Source: JACRCT01 sp049841135
GTDB lineage: Bacteria > Myxococcota > Myxococcia > Myxococcales > UBA5297
Assembly (NCBI GenBank): GCA_049841135.1
Contig: JASGHK010000005.1
Span: 2,976,001-3,040,000, forward strand
Length of the DNA stretch: 64,000 bases
Reading direction: 5' to 3'
This document shows positions 48,701 through 58,069 of this stretch, in pieces. How positions within the stretch are numbered: the first letter of the stretch is position 1; each line of letters opens with the position of its first letter. The notes beneath the pieces were generated by a model. The model was given only the letters and a program-made list of their open reading frames with translations, ran no database searches and was not told where the DNA came from. A program made the position numbers and the translations under genes.

Positions 48701-49532
48701 CGACGAGCACGCGGAAGGTGCCGCGGCCGAGCGCGTGCAGCTGGTAGCGTCCCTCCTCGAGCACCTGGACGTCGCTCGCCCAGTAGTAGAGGTCGGCGGT
48801 GCTGGTCTCGGAGGAGAGGAAGAGGCGGCCGTCCGGGGCGCGTGCGTCGCGGGGAGCGATCGGCCCGTGCGGCCCGGCGCCCGGCACGGCCTCGCCCTTC
48901 TCCGGCGGGAAGGCGGTGTCCCACTCGAGGTAGTGGTGGCGCGAGTAGGGCCCCAGGAGCGAGGCGGCGCTGACCTGGCCGGCGTCAGTCCACAGCGCCT
49001 GGGCGCCGGCGAGATCGCCGCGGTTGCGGCGGCAGAGGGCCGCGGTGTGGCGCAGGTAGTAGGCGGCGTCGCCGGGAGCGCCGGCCGCGAGGATGGCGAC
49101 CGCGGACTTCTCAAGCAGCGCGTCGAGGCCGGGCGACTCGCCGACGGAGAGGAGCGCGGCGCGGGCGGCGACGGCGCACAGCGGGTGGCGCGGGGCGGTC
49201 TCGCAGACGCGGACCAGGAGCTTCACGCGCTCGCGGGTGTCGAGGCTGCGGCGCGCCAGCTCCGACTGGCCCCACAGGCCCCAGGGGTCGCCCGCCTTGG
49301 CGGCGGCGGCGAAGCGCTGGGCGGCGACGTCGGGCTTGGAGTCGAGGACGTAGGAAGCGAAGCCCGCGAGCGCCTGGTCGTGCGCGGAGGCCTGGCCCGC
49401 GCCGAGCCGGCGCACCGCGTCCTCGAGCGGAGAGGCGCCCAGTCCGCCGGTGGCCATGGGACAGCCAGCGAAGAGCAGCGGCAGCGAAAGGAGAGCAACG
49501 AGCGAGGCCAGTGGACGAAGAGCGCGCGTCAT
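45734..49532 (-). CDS. DUF3857 / transglutaminase-like lipoprotein with TPR region, one frameshift
   Basis: Repaired length about 1265 aa. ATG 49,532 with GAAGGG upstream; lipobox FAGC. Residues ~30-600 are helical TPR-like, interrupted by a beta segment (TADLYYWASDVQVLEEGRYQ) with PA14-like feel. Then comes DUF3857 (YTERTHVLAKVLNQEGVSS; ADGRVLEPDDIAGKEG) and a transglutaminase-like core. In that core the active-site Cys context (GDC-K-D) is replaced by QERGSRLMLLKGAL, so it is likely inactive. The break is near 45,991-45,997 (GAAGCTC on the plus strand); one base removed restores ITLALPPGVALDGQPQ. Envelope scaffold, function unknown. Confidence 0.82.
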
Positions 49533-49635
49533 GAGCGCCCTTCTACCATGGCCCCGGACGCCAGGACCGCACGGCGCAAGGGCCAGGCGCCAGGTCATTT
49601 GCAGGCCGACCCGGCGCAAGGTTTCAGAAGCAGTC

Positions 49636-49722
49636 CATGGGACGAATGGGACCTATAGGACCGATAAGTCGCATAGGTCCCATGAGTCCCATAAGTCTCA
49701 TACGTCCTATAGGTCCTATGGC
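49636..49722. repeat. Period-9 degenerate array with inverted halves
   Basis: About ten 9-bp units; the left ones resemble AATGGGACC or TATAGGACC, the right ones CATAGGTCC, CATGAGTCC or TATAGGTCC, so the halves are complementary. It lies just past the stop of the M49-like peptidase. Same design as 7,607-7,702. Confidence 0.75.
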
Positions 49723-49736
49723 GGCTGTGCAGCCCG

Positions 49737-51457
49737 TTACTTCTTGGCCGGCGCCAGCTCCTCGGCGGTCACGAACACCGGCTCGATGTCGATGGGGATG
49801 GCCGTCAGCTTGTCGAGCGCCTTCTGCGTCTCCGGGCGGAGGACGGCGAGCTTCTCCATCATCTTCTGGGCGCCCGCGCGGTCGCCCGTCGCCTCGAATC
49901 ATCAGGAGGTCGTGCGCCAGGTCCTTGAGCCCGGCCTTGAACTTGGGCAGGTCGATGGAGAAGGTGCCGTCCGGCTTGGCGACGATGCCCTTCTTGTCCA
50001 TCAGGTAATTGACCTGCAGCGCCATGCCCTTGCCGTGCGCCTCGTGGATGCCGAAGCGAAGGGTGCGGAAGCTGGACGCCAGGAAGGTCACGTACATCGA
50101 CCGCTCGGCCTTCTCGCCCACCGGGACGAGCGTGCCCAGCTTGAGCTTGGCGGAGTTGTCCATCAGGTATTGCAGCGCGAACAGGCCCAGCACGTCCGCC
50201 TTGGCCTCCTCGATGGCGCTGTAGAGGTCCTTCAAAGTCTCGCGCGGCGAGGTCTGCTTGCCGTCGATCTTGATCTGGTGCGGGCCCAGGCCGTGGGTGA
50301 GCTCGTGCGCCAGGATGTGCGTGAAGAACGGCTCGAAGGCCACCTCGCCCTGCTCCTTCTTGGCGAGCACGACCTTGGAGATGGGGACGAGCACCGAGTT
50401 GAACTTCGCCTCCTGCACGTTCTTGAGCATCACCCGCTTGCTGCCCTTCTGCAGGATGACCTTCTCGTCGTTGGGCAGGTTGTAGGCGGCGCTCTTGACC
50501 CCGTGCGAGGCGTCGCCGGCCGCGAAGATCTGCTGCACCACGCGGATGGACGAGTCGGCGGCGACCTTCTTGTTCTTGTGCTCCTCGGGGATGGGCAGCG
50601 CGCTCTCGATGGCCTGCAGGTGGTTGCCGAAGGCGGCGAGCTTGGCGCTCTCGGCGTCGTCGCGCAGCGTCACGTAGGACTCGAAGGCCGCTTTGTAGCC
50701 GAACAGCTCGTCGTTGTAGGTCTCGTAGGGCCCGAAGGTGATGTCCAGCGGTGCGTCCAGGTCCATCCACGCCACGTCGGAGGCGAAGTAGTCGTTGGAG
50801 AGGAAGGCGTCGGCGCGGGCGGTGAGGAACTTCTTGAGCGTGGCGTTCTCGGTGGCCGCCGCGGCCTCCTTGAGCAGGCCGGCCATCCGCGCGAGCTCCG
50901 GCGCGTAGGCGTGGTTGTAGGGCACCACGGCCAGCTTCTTGTCGGGGCCGCGGAGGATGACGCTGAAGAAGCCGGTGGCCTGCTCCTGCTCGGACGGCGC
51001 CAAGGTCTTCACGAAGGTCTCGAACTCCTCCTTGGTCATGTCGTCGGGGTAGAAGCCTGCGCCCAGCGGCTTGCGGGCCGGGGTTCCGGGGACGAAGGAC
51101 TGGTGCTCGTCGAGGCTGGAGAAGGGGCCGCGGTTCATCCAGTAGTAGTCGCGGCGCAGCTTCGCGAAGCTCGTCGCCGGCGGCCGCGTCCTTCTGCGCC
51201 TTGACCCAGGCCTCCGGGTTGCCGGCCCACAGCTGCCGCAGGAACAGCTCGTCGAGCACCCGGCTGGCCTCGATGAGCTTGACCACCGCCTGCTTGTCTC
51301 CGGCGGAGAGCTTGGAGGTGTCGACCATGAGCGGGGTGACGGCGAAGCGGCCCATCTGCTGCTTGAGCGTGGCGAGCTCCACGTTGGCCTCCTTCGAAGC
51401 GGGTGCGGGTGCGGCGAAGAGGACGGCGGCGGCGAGGGCGGTGGCGCAAAGGCTCAT
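49737..51457 (-). CDS. M49-like (dipeptidyl peptidase III-type) zinc peptidase, two frameshifts
   Basis: Repaired length about 572 aa. ATG 51,457 with GGAGAG upstream; signal peptide ending APAPAS. The zinc motif is FTHILAHELTHGLGPHQI, and the Glu ligand helix is AIEEAKADVLGLFALQYL. This pair is like the M49 peptidases, which remove dipeptides, though the spacing in the first motif differs from the classical one. Breaks: GAAGCTC at 51,166-51,172 and GAATC at 49,896-49,900; one base removed at each restores DEFAKLRRDYYWMNRG and LLMIEATGDRAGAQKM. An exported peptidase, maybe acting on other cells' peptides. Confidence 0.8.
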
Positions 51458-51559
51458 GGGGTCAACTCTCCTCCGTGGGGGCCAGGACCGGACAGGGCGG
51501 CGACGGGACGGACGACGGGACGGCGAGAGCGTGCGGATAACCCCGGGCGTGCCGTGCGG

Positions 51560-53329
51560 TCAAGCCTCGAAGGAGGCCAGGGCGCGCGCCAGGGCGGCCA
51601 GCAGCTGCTCGCGGGAGTAGGGCTTGTGCAGGAGCGTGACGCCCTCCAGCTCCGCGCCCACCGAGTGCTGCGGCATGGAGCTGGTCAGCAGCATCGGCAG
51701 CCTTGGCCGCAGCGCGCGCAGCTGCGAGAGCGCCGCCGCGGCGTCCGACTCCGGGGCGCGCACGTCGAGGACCACCGCCGCGGGCGCCGGCGCGCTGCCC
51801 GCCAGGGACTGCAGGGCCTCGGCGGGGCTCTCGAACAGCAGCACCTCGTAGCCGTCGCGCTCGAGGATGGTCCCCGCGGCGCGGCGCACCAGCTCCTCGG
51901 CGTCGACGATCGCCACGCGCTGGCGCGGCCGCGGCGTGAGCTGCCGCGGCGACGGCGAGGCGGGAGCGCGCAGGAGCGCCGCGGCCCGCTCCGCGGCGGC
52001 GATGACCTGCAGCAGGTCCTGGCGGGCCGGCGAGTCCCGGTCGAGCGCGGCCAGCGCCAGGCCCGCGTTGCCCAGGATGGCGGAGACGAGGTCGCCCATC
52101 TCGCTGGCGTCGACCGCCGCCTGGCGGGCGGACTGCCGCGCCCGCACCAGCAGCCCCGAGAAGTGCGAGGGCCGCCCCTCGGCATCGCGGACGAGCCCGA
52201 CCCAGGCGTCGACGGGGATCTCCAGGCCGTCGAGCGCGCGGCCCGTCCAGCGGATGCCGTTGAGCGGCTTGCCGGCCCGGACCTGGGAGAGCAGGGGCTT
52301 GGAGCGGTCGGAGTCGTTGCTGCGCGGGGCGAAGTCGGTCACCGGCCGGCCCACGAGCTGCGACTTGTCGCGCGCGCCCAAGAGCGTGCACAGCGCCGGG
52401 TTGCAGTCGGTGATGAGGCCTTCGAGCGAGACCGAGGCCATGCCCACCGGCGCGGCCAGCACCAGGTCGCGCCACAGGTCGCGCTCGCGCTCGAGCTCCT
52501 CGTGCGCGGCGATGGCGTCGGTCTCGTCGCGCACGGTGGCGTACACCCGCGCCACGCGCTGCTCCGCCGCGTTCCACACCGGCTGCATGTCGATGCGCAG
52601 CCAGCGGTCGCCTTCGCCGCGGCGGCGCACCGGGAAGCGTCCCGAGGCCGGGGCGTTGGTCCGCACGCACTGCTCCAGCACCTGGTGCGAGACGGCCTTG
52701 CCCTCCGGCGACAGCTCGCCCAGCCGCTCACCCAAGGTGGCGAGCGCACCCGCGGGCTCGGCCCCCGTGTGGCGCATGCCCGAGAACCAGTCGAGCGTCG
52801 CGCGGCCGTCGGGCCGCACGCTCGCCGAGAAGGTGTACTGCGCGGACATCTCGGAGACGATGCGGTAGCGCAGCTCGCTCTGCCTCAGCCCCGTCTCCAC
52901 CCGGCGGCGCGACAGCGAGCCGGCGAGGATCTCCGCCGCCTCGTGCACGAAGGCGACCTCGCGGGTGCCCCACGGCTGCGGCCGCAGCAAGGCCAAGGCC
53001 CCGCCGACCTGCCCCAGCACGCGGTACGGGCAGCCGACGCTCTCGGCCCCCAGCGCCGCGCTCGTCCAGGTAAAGGCGCGGTCCGAGGCGACCAGGTGCT
53101 GGTGCGCCTCCCGGGCCAGCTTGGCGAGCGCCTGCGGCGGCAGCGCAGGCCGGCCCGGCACCAGCCACTGGTGCTCGTGCTGGAACTGGTCGGTGAGCAG
53201 GGCCTCGGTCGCCTCGAGTCCCTTGGCCAGCTCGGCGAGGTAGCGGTCGAGGAAGGCCGGCTCGAGGACAGAGTCGTCACAAGCGATGGGCCAGAGCCGC
53301 GCCCGCAGGGAATCGAACTGATCCGCCAC
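51560..53329 (-). CDS. GAF-PAS-PAS-receiver protein without kinase core
   Basis: 589 aa from GTG 53,329 behind GGGGGA. Residues ~1-150 are GAF-like, ~150-280 and ~280-400 PAS-like (APVGMASVSLEGLITDCNPA). The following helix, VDASEMGDLVSAILGNAGLA, matches the dimerisation helix of kinases with AHDFNNLLTAILGNA but has no His. No HATPase domain follows; the protein goes on to a receiver (VAIVDAEELVRRAAG, VVLDVRAPESD, LLHKPYSREQ). It cannot phosphorylate itself and probably works as a ligand-dependent phosphate-accepting regulator. No partner gene is adjacent. Confidence 0.83.
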   Translation of the reverse strand: MADQFDSLRARLWPIACDDSVLEPAFLDRYLAELAKGLEATEALLTDQFQHEHQWLVPGRPALPPQALAKLAREAHQHLVASDRAFTWTSAALGAESVGCPYRVLGQVGGALALLRPQPWGTREVAFVHEAAEILAGSLSRRRVETGLRQSELRYRIVSEMSAQYTFSASVRPDGRATLDWFSGMRHTGAEPAGALATLGERLGELSPEGKAVSHQVLEQCVRTNAPASGRFPVRRRGEGDRWLRIDMQPVWNAAEQRVARVYATVRDETDAIAAHEELERERDLWRDLVLAAPVGMASVSLEGLITDCNPALCTLLGARDKSQLVGRPVTDFAPRSNDSDRSKPLLSQVRAGKPLNGIRWTGRALDGLEIPVDAWVGLVRDAEGRPSHFSGLLVRARQSARQAAVDASEMGDLVSAILGNAGLALAALDRDSPARQDLLQVIAAAERAAALLRAPASPSPRQLTPRPRQRVAIVDAEELVRRAAGTILERDGYEVLLFESPAEALQSLAGSAPAPAAVVLDVRAPESDAAAALSQLRALRPRLPMLLTSSMPQHSVGAELEGVTLLHKPYSREQLLAALARALASFEA

Positions 53330-53853
53330 ACGTCCCCCGGGAAACGAGCCTCACGTGCCAGGAGCCGCACGAGGCTCGGCTGTACCACCCTTGGGGCGAC
53401 GCTGCCAACCGGGCACCTGTCCGGGTTTTCCCGTACAGAGCGCTGCCGGAACTTCTTCGCGGAGGGCAGCCGATCGAGCGTGCCGCCGACCAGTCCGCCG
53501 CCGCCGCAGAGTGCTCGCGGACCTGCGAGCGCGCGAGGCCGGCATCTGCCCGGGGCGGCAGATCGATGTCGGTGGTTGCTGAGGGCGAAGGCGCGCGGGC
53601 CTGGAGGTCGGAGATGGGAGATCGTCGCGGAGCGCCGGCGGCCGGTTACCTGCGCTCGATGGTCGCGGCCGCGTCCGTTCGCCGCCCGACACAGCCCAAA
53701 AGTGACTCTGCTGGGCGTGAGACAAAGTCCCCCGCGGGTGAGCGCATGCGCGTAGACTGCCGCTTTCCGAGGGGGGGAGGCCTCGCTCCCACTCTCGCCC
53801 AACCTGCACGACGTCGACGCCTCGCCGGCGAGCCGTCGTCATGGAGGCCGACC
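53330..53853. other. Intergenic region, 524 bases
   Basis: I see no convincing gene here; the open frames have Arg/Pro-rich, low-quality translations. It must hold the promoters for the divergent PAS/receiver and radical SAM genes, but no clear sigma-70 or sigma-54 boxes stand out. Confidence 0.5.
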
Positions 53854-55524
53854 ATGGCGAAGAACCTGCTCACCGGGCCCACCAAGTGTCTCTTGGTGCG
53901 CCCCGAATTCCTCGAGAACACCTTCTACAACCTCACCGAAGTCTTCCGGACGCTGGGCGGCAAGTCGCCCGCGCCGGCGCTGGGGGCGCTGGTCGCCGCC
54001 GCGTACCTGCCCGAGCACTGGGAGCTGAAGTACGTCGACGCCGACGTCGAGCCGCTGCTCGACGAGCACTTCCAGTGGGCCGACATCGTCATGGTCAGCG
54101 GCATCGGGCCGCAGCAGGAGACCATCCTCAAGGCCATCGCCCGCGCCAAGCGCTACGACAAGCCGACGGTGGTGGGCGGCGCGGCGCCGACGCTGCAGCC
54201 CGACAAGTACATCGGCAAGGCGGACTTCGTGGTCTCCGGCGAGGCGGAGACGACGCTGCCCAAGCTGCTCGAGGACCTGGGCGCCGGCAAGACCAGCGGC
54301 TACTACGAGTCGAGCGACCGCGCGTCGATGGCCGAGGCCAAGGTGCCGCGCTACGACCTGGCCAAGCTCGACCGGTACATGTTCGTCGGCATGAACTACA
54401 CGCGCGGCTGCCCGTTCTCGTGCGAGTTCTGCGCGCTCATCGAGATCTTCGGGAAGAAGTCGCGCACCAAGAGCGCCGAGCAGATGGTCAAGGAGCTGCA
54501 GTGCCTCTACGACCTCGGCTACCGGGGCATGGTGGACTTCGGCTACGACAACCTCATCGGCGACATCAAGCACACCGAGGAAGTGCTGACGGCGATGGCC
54601 AAGTGGCTGAAGGAGCACGGCAACCCCTTCGCCTTCACCACCGAAGCCACGATGAACCTGGCGAAGCTGCCCAAGCTGATGGAGGCGATGAAGGCCTGCG
54701 ACTTCCGCTACGTGTTCATCGGCATCGAGAGCAGCGAAGAGGACGTGCTCAAGAAGACGCAGAAGGGCCAGAACACCGCCATGCCCGCCGAGGAGGCGGT
54801 GCGCATCATCAACTCCTACGGGCTGGTGGTGAACACCGGCCTCATCCTGGGCTTCGACGGCGAGAAGAAGGGCGTCGCCGAGAACATGCTCAAGATGGTG
54901 CAGACCACCGGCGCCTTCCCGACGCTGGTGCTGGCCCTGCACGCCCTGCCGCGCAGCGCGCTGATGCGCCGCATGGCGGCCGAGGGGCGGCTCTTCGGCG
55001 GCGGCATCGACATCCTCGACGAGGATCGCACCGACACCGCCACCACCGGCCTCAACTTCGTGACCTCGCGGCCGCGCGCCGAGATCCTCGAAGACCTGGC
55101 GCACGTGCTCGAGGAGCTGTACGCGCCGCGCAACCACTACGCCCGGGTCGAGAAGACGGTCCGGCAGCTCAAGCGCGTCAACCAGTTCATGCCCCCGCCG
55201 AAGATGGTGGCCAAGCTCGCCAAGAGCTTCGTGAAGATCGTCGCCACCATCGGCCGCGACCCCGAGACCGCCCCCTACTTCTGGAAGGCGCTGGCGAAGA
55301 CCATGGCCACCAACCCCGCCGCGGCCGAGGTCGTGCTGGGCCAGGCGGTGTTCAACTGGAACTACGCCAAGCAGGCCAGGACCTACGTCGCAGCGCTGCG
55401 CGAGGAGATCGCCAAGGTGCACCAGATGGGCGAGGCGGCCTACAACGCCAAGCGGCTGGCGCCCAAGCCGGGCTCCGCGCCGGTCAAGCCCGCGCCGCAG
55501 GTCGCTTCCGAAGCCGCCGTGTAG
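53854..55524 (+). CDS. B12-binding-domain radical SAM enzyme (DUF4070-like)
   Basis: 556 aa from ATG 53,854 with GGAGG at 53,843-53,847. Residues ~10-150 are a Rossmann-like cobalamin-binding-type domain (LLVRPEFLENTFYNL, VMVSGIGPQQETILKAIA) without an obvious DxHxxG. The radical SAM cluster motif is RGCPFSCEFCALIE (CxxxCxxC). The C-terminal ~150 residues look like the DUF4070 region of hopanoid HpnP/HpnJ-type enzymes. It would use a [4Fe-4S] cluster and SAM for a radical reaction, perhaps on a lipid; the substrate is not shown. A hairpin repeat follows it. Confidence 0.87.
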   Translation: MAKNLLTGPTKCLLVRPEFLENTFYNLTEVFRTLGGKSPAPALGALVAAAYLPEHWELKYVDADVEPLLDEHFQWADIVMVSGIGPQQETILKAIARAKRYDKPTVVGGAAPTLQPDKYIGKADFVVSGEAETTLPKLLEDLGAGKTSGYYESSDRASMAEAKVPRYDLAKLDRYMFVGMNYTRGCPFSCEFCALIEIFGKKSRTKSAEQMVKELQCLYDLGYRGMVDFGYDNLIGDIKHTEEVLTAMAKWLKEHGNPFAFTTEATMNLAKLPKLMEAMKACDFRYVFIGIESSEEDVLKKTQKGQNTAMPAEEAVRIINSYGLVVNTGLILGFDGEKKGVAENMLKMVQTTGAFPTLVLALHALPRSALMRRMAAEGRLFGGGIDILDEDRTDTATTGLNFVTSRPRAEILEDLAHVLEELYAPRNHYARVEKTVRQLKRVNQFMPPPKMVAKLAKSFVKIVATIGRDPETAPYFWKALAKTMATNPAAAEVVLGQAVFNWNYAKQARTYVAALREEIAKVHQMGEAAYNAKRLAPKPGSAPVKPAPQVASEAAV

Positions 55525-55534
55525 GCGCGGCGAG

Positions 55535-55582
55535 CCTCACCCCCTGACCCCCTCTCCGGCTTCGCGGAGAGGGGGAACTCGG
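55535..55582. repeat. Dispersed hairpin repeat, copy 3
   Basis: CCTCACCCCCTGACC then the CCCCCTCTCCG/CGGAGAGGGGG 11-bp stem and GAACTCGGC. It is 11 bases after the radical SAM stop, consistent with terminator use. Same family as 19,320 and 42,426. Confidence 0.8.
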
Positions 55583-55780
55583 CGCGCCTATAGGCGTTCT
55601 TGGGCGGGGTGGGGCGAGGTAGGCAGGGCGAGCGGTAGCAGTCTCCATAGATGGTCGATGCGGGTGCTCGCGGAAGCTCGAGTCACGAACCGGGACCAAC
55701 TGCGGATACCGGCATGGGAATTCGCCCTCCGGCCGCGCGGAAGGCGTTCCGGCGGCTTTCCCGCCCACCTGGCCTTTTGA

Positions 55781-55804
55781 CATCACTGCATCACTGCATC
55801 ACCG
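55781..55804 (+). promoter_or_regulatory. Three 8-bp direct repeats before vapB, candidate operator
   Basis: CATCACTG, CATCACTG, CATCACCG in perfect tandem, ending 7 bases before the vapB ATG. VapB antitoxins repress their own operon, so this may be the binding site. It also covers the expected ribosome-binding region; no good Shine-Dalgarno is seen. Confidence 0.45.
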
Positions 55805-55811
55805 TATCCGC

Positions 55812-56042
55812 ATGAGAACGACGCTCACCCTCGACGACGACGTCGCGGCCGCCGCCAAGGCGCTCACGGAAGCCACCGGCAAGACCCTCGGCAAGGTGGT
55901 TTCGGAGTTGATGCGGCGGGGCTTGCGCTCCGAGCAGGCAGGCAAACGGCACAAGGGAATCCCCACGTTCGAGGTCCCCTCCGACGCGGAGATCATCCCC
56001 GCCGATCGGGCCACTCGAATCCTCGCCGAGGAATCCGAGTGA
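55812..56042 (+). CDS. vapB: VapB-type antitoxin
   Basis: 76 aa. The N-terminus MRTTLTLDDDVAAAAKALTE is a ribbon-helix-helix DNA-binding domain; the C-terminal tail (GIPTFEVPSDAEIIPADRAT) is the toxin-binding part. It neutralises the adjacent toxin and likely represses the operon. Its stop overlaps the toxin start as GTGA. Confidence 0.88.
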   Translation: MRTTLTLDDDVAAAAKALTEATGKTLGKVVSELMRRGLRSEQAGKRHKGIPTFEVPSDAEIIPADRATRILAEESE

Positions 56043-56455
56043 AGTACCTGCCCGACACGAACGTGCTCTTGGCCATCGCGTGGCCGAACCACCAGCACCA
56101 TCGCCTCGCGCACCAGTGGTTCGAGAAGTCGGCGGCTTCCGGCTGGTGGACCTGCGCCCTCACCGAGCTCGGGTTCGCCCGGCTGTCCTCCAACCCGGCC
56201 TTCACGCGGCAAGCGGTCTCACCATGTGACGCGATTGCTCTGCTGCTCGAGCTGCGCAAGTTCGGCAAGCATGGGTTCCTTGCCGAGCTCCCTTCGGTCG
56301 AGCTCCTGCAGAAGCTGCCACTGGCGGGCCACCAGCAGCTCAACGACGCCCTCCTGGTCGTCCTCGCCGAGCGGAACAAGGGGGCCCTGGTCACCTTCGA
56401 CAAGGCGACGCGTGCCCATGCGACCGATCCCAAGTCGGTGCTCCTGCTGGCCTGA
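56039..56455 (+). CDS. vapC: VapC-type PIN-domain toxin
   Basis: 138 aa from GTG 56,039. PIN motifs: YLPDTNVLLAIAW (first Asp), CALTELGFARL (Glu), QLNDALLVVLAE (Asp), ALVTFDKATR (last Asp). All acidic residues needed for a metal-dependent RNase are present. Toxins of this type cleave tRNA or rRNA. Coupled with vapB; intact. Confidence 0.9.
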   Translation: MKYLPDTNVLLAIAWPNHQHHRLAHQWFEKSAASGWWTCALTELGFARLSSNPAFTRQAVSPCDAIALLLELRKFGKHGFLAELPSVELLQKLPLAGHQQLNDALLVVLAERNKGALVTFDKATRAHATDPKSVLLLA

Positions 56456-56694
56456 GCCTGTCGTCGGTGGCGCAGGAATGGTCGGCCTTCGGGAAGCTCG
56501 AAGCTCCGCCTCGACCTGCAGGTCGGCGAGGGAGCGCACGGCCCACGGCCCCTTGGTGCGCTAGCCCGACGGCAGGCTTGCGTAAGGTATGTCAGCGTTC
56601 ATCAACATGGCGCACGCCTTCGGAGGCGGTCCCAGAGCCGCTCGCCGGTGCCACGCGTCGGCGAGTGCTCCACGCCGTCCGGGACCCCTTCACT

Positions 56695-57856
56695 TCACAC
56701 GAACGCCAGGACGGCCTCGGTGTGGAAGTCGAGCCCGCGCTCGCTCAGCCGCACGCAGGTGCCGTCGACCACGGCGAGCCCCTGCTTCTCGAGCTTTCGC
56801 GCGGCCTCGAGCATCGGCGCGGCGCCCTGGCCGAACGCCGCGCACGCCTGTGCGAGGTCGACCCCAGCGGTCTGCCGCAGCCCCATCGAGACCCGCTCGC
56901 GCAACAAGGTCGCTGCGTCGAGGTCCTCGCTCCACGCCTCCGGCCGCTTCCCCGCCTCGACGTCGGCCAGGTACTTGCCCGGCTCGCGGTGGTTGCCCCA
57001 GCGCCGGCCGCCGCGAGACGGATCCTTGGGGTCGTTGAGCAAAAAGCCGCAGGCGCCGCAGCCCAGCCCCAGGTACTCGCCGCCGTTCCAGTAGAGCGCG
57101 TTGTGCCGCGCCTGCCGCCCGGGCTTCGCCCAGTTGGAGATCTCGTAGCGCTGGTAGCCGCCGGAGGAGAGCACCTCGCCGATCGCCCGGCCCATCTCCC
57201 ACTGCAGGTCGTCGTCGGGCACCTCGAGCCGGCCGGCGCGGACCTCCTTGGCCATCGGGACGTCGACCGCGAGATGATCGAGCGTCAGCGCGTAGCAGGA
57301 CAGGTGTTCGGGTGAGAGCGAGACGGCGCTGCGCGCGTCGGCGCGGGCGAGCTCGAGATCCTGCGTGGCGCCGCCGTAGAGCAGGTCGAGCGCCAGGTTG
57401 CCGAAGCCGGCCTCGCGCGCCGCCCGCACCGCCGCGAGCGCCTCCCGGCTCGAGTGCGTCCGCCCCAGGCGCTTGAGCACGCGGTCGTCGAAGGACTGGA
57501 TGCCGATGGAGATGCGGTTGAAGCCTGCGGCCCGGAAGGCGGCGAAGCGCCCGGCTTCGGACGCGCCGGGGTTGGCCTCGAGCGTGACCTCGGGCTCATC
57601 GACGAAGGGGATGGCCGCGCGCACCGCCTCGACCGCCGCGCGGGCCGCCTCCGGAGACCACAGGGAGGGCGTGCCGCCGCCGAGGTAGAGCGAGATCGAG
57701 CGTCGCTCCTGGGCGTCGGCCGAGCGCAGCGCGAGCCTCCAGCGCGATTGCCTGGGAATACCGCTCGTGAGGCGGCTCAGACGCGACCGAAGCGAAGTCG
57801 CAGTACGGGCACTTGGAGAGGCAGTAGGGGAAGTGGAGGTAGACGCCGAAGGCCAT
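56695..57856 (-). CDS. hemW: HemW, radical SAM heme chaperone, one frameshift
   Basis: Repaired length about 386 aa. Start at ATG 57,856 (ATG 57,868 is possible). The radical SAM motif is YCLSKCPYCDFAS (CxxxCxxC). Then SLYLGGGTPS, VTLEANPG, NRISIGIQSFDD, ALDLLYGG and the C-terminal HNALYWNGGEYLGLGCGA all fit HemW rather than HemN. The break is at 57,733-57,739 (GAGCCTC for GAGCTC); removing one base gives ALELALRSADAQERR. HemW binds heme and passes it to proteins, as known for the family. The 239 bases to the vapC gene show no gene. Confidence 0.9.
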
Positions 57857-58069
57857 GAGGGGCCCCATTCTAGGGAACCCGCGCCGAAGCTGCCGACCTC
57901 CTTGCGGGCCGGCTTCGCCCCCTCGGTGGCCGCAACGCGAGATGGTCGAGGTCGGCGCCCGTCCCGGTCTCGCCGAGGCTTCCTATGTTAAACACGAGGG
58001 CTCCTGGAGGCCGCCCGGCGCGAGAGACCATCGCCGTCCTGCTGCCGCCAATTCCCTCGAGGGTCACGA

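Noticed and set aside
53351..53842. Possible 163-codon gene on the minus strand
   Set aside because: Composition is Arg/Pro/Ser-rich with no motif, no good ribosome site, and it overlaps the promoter region of the radical SAM gene.
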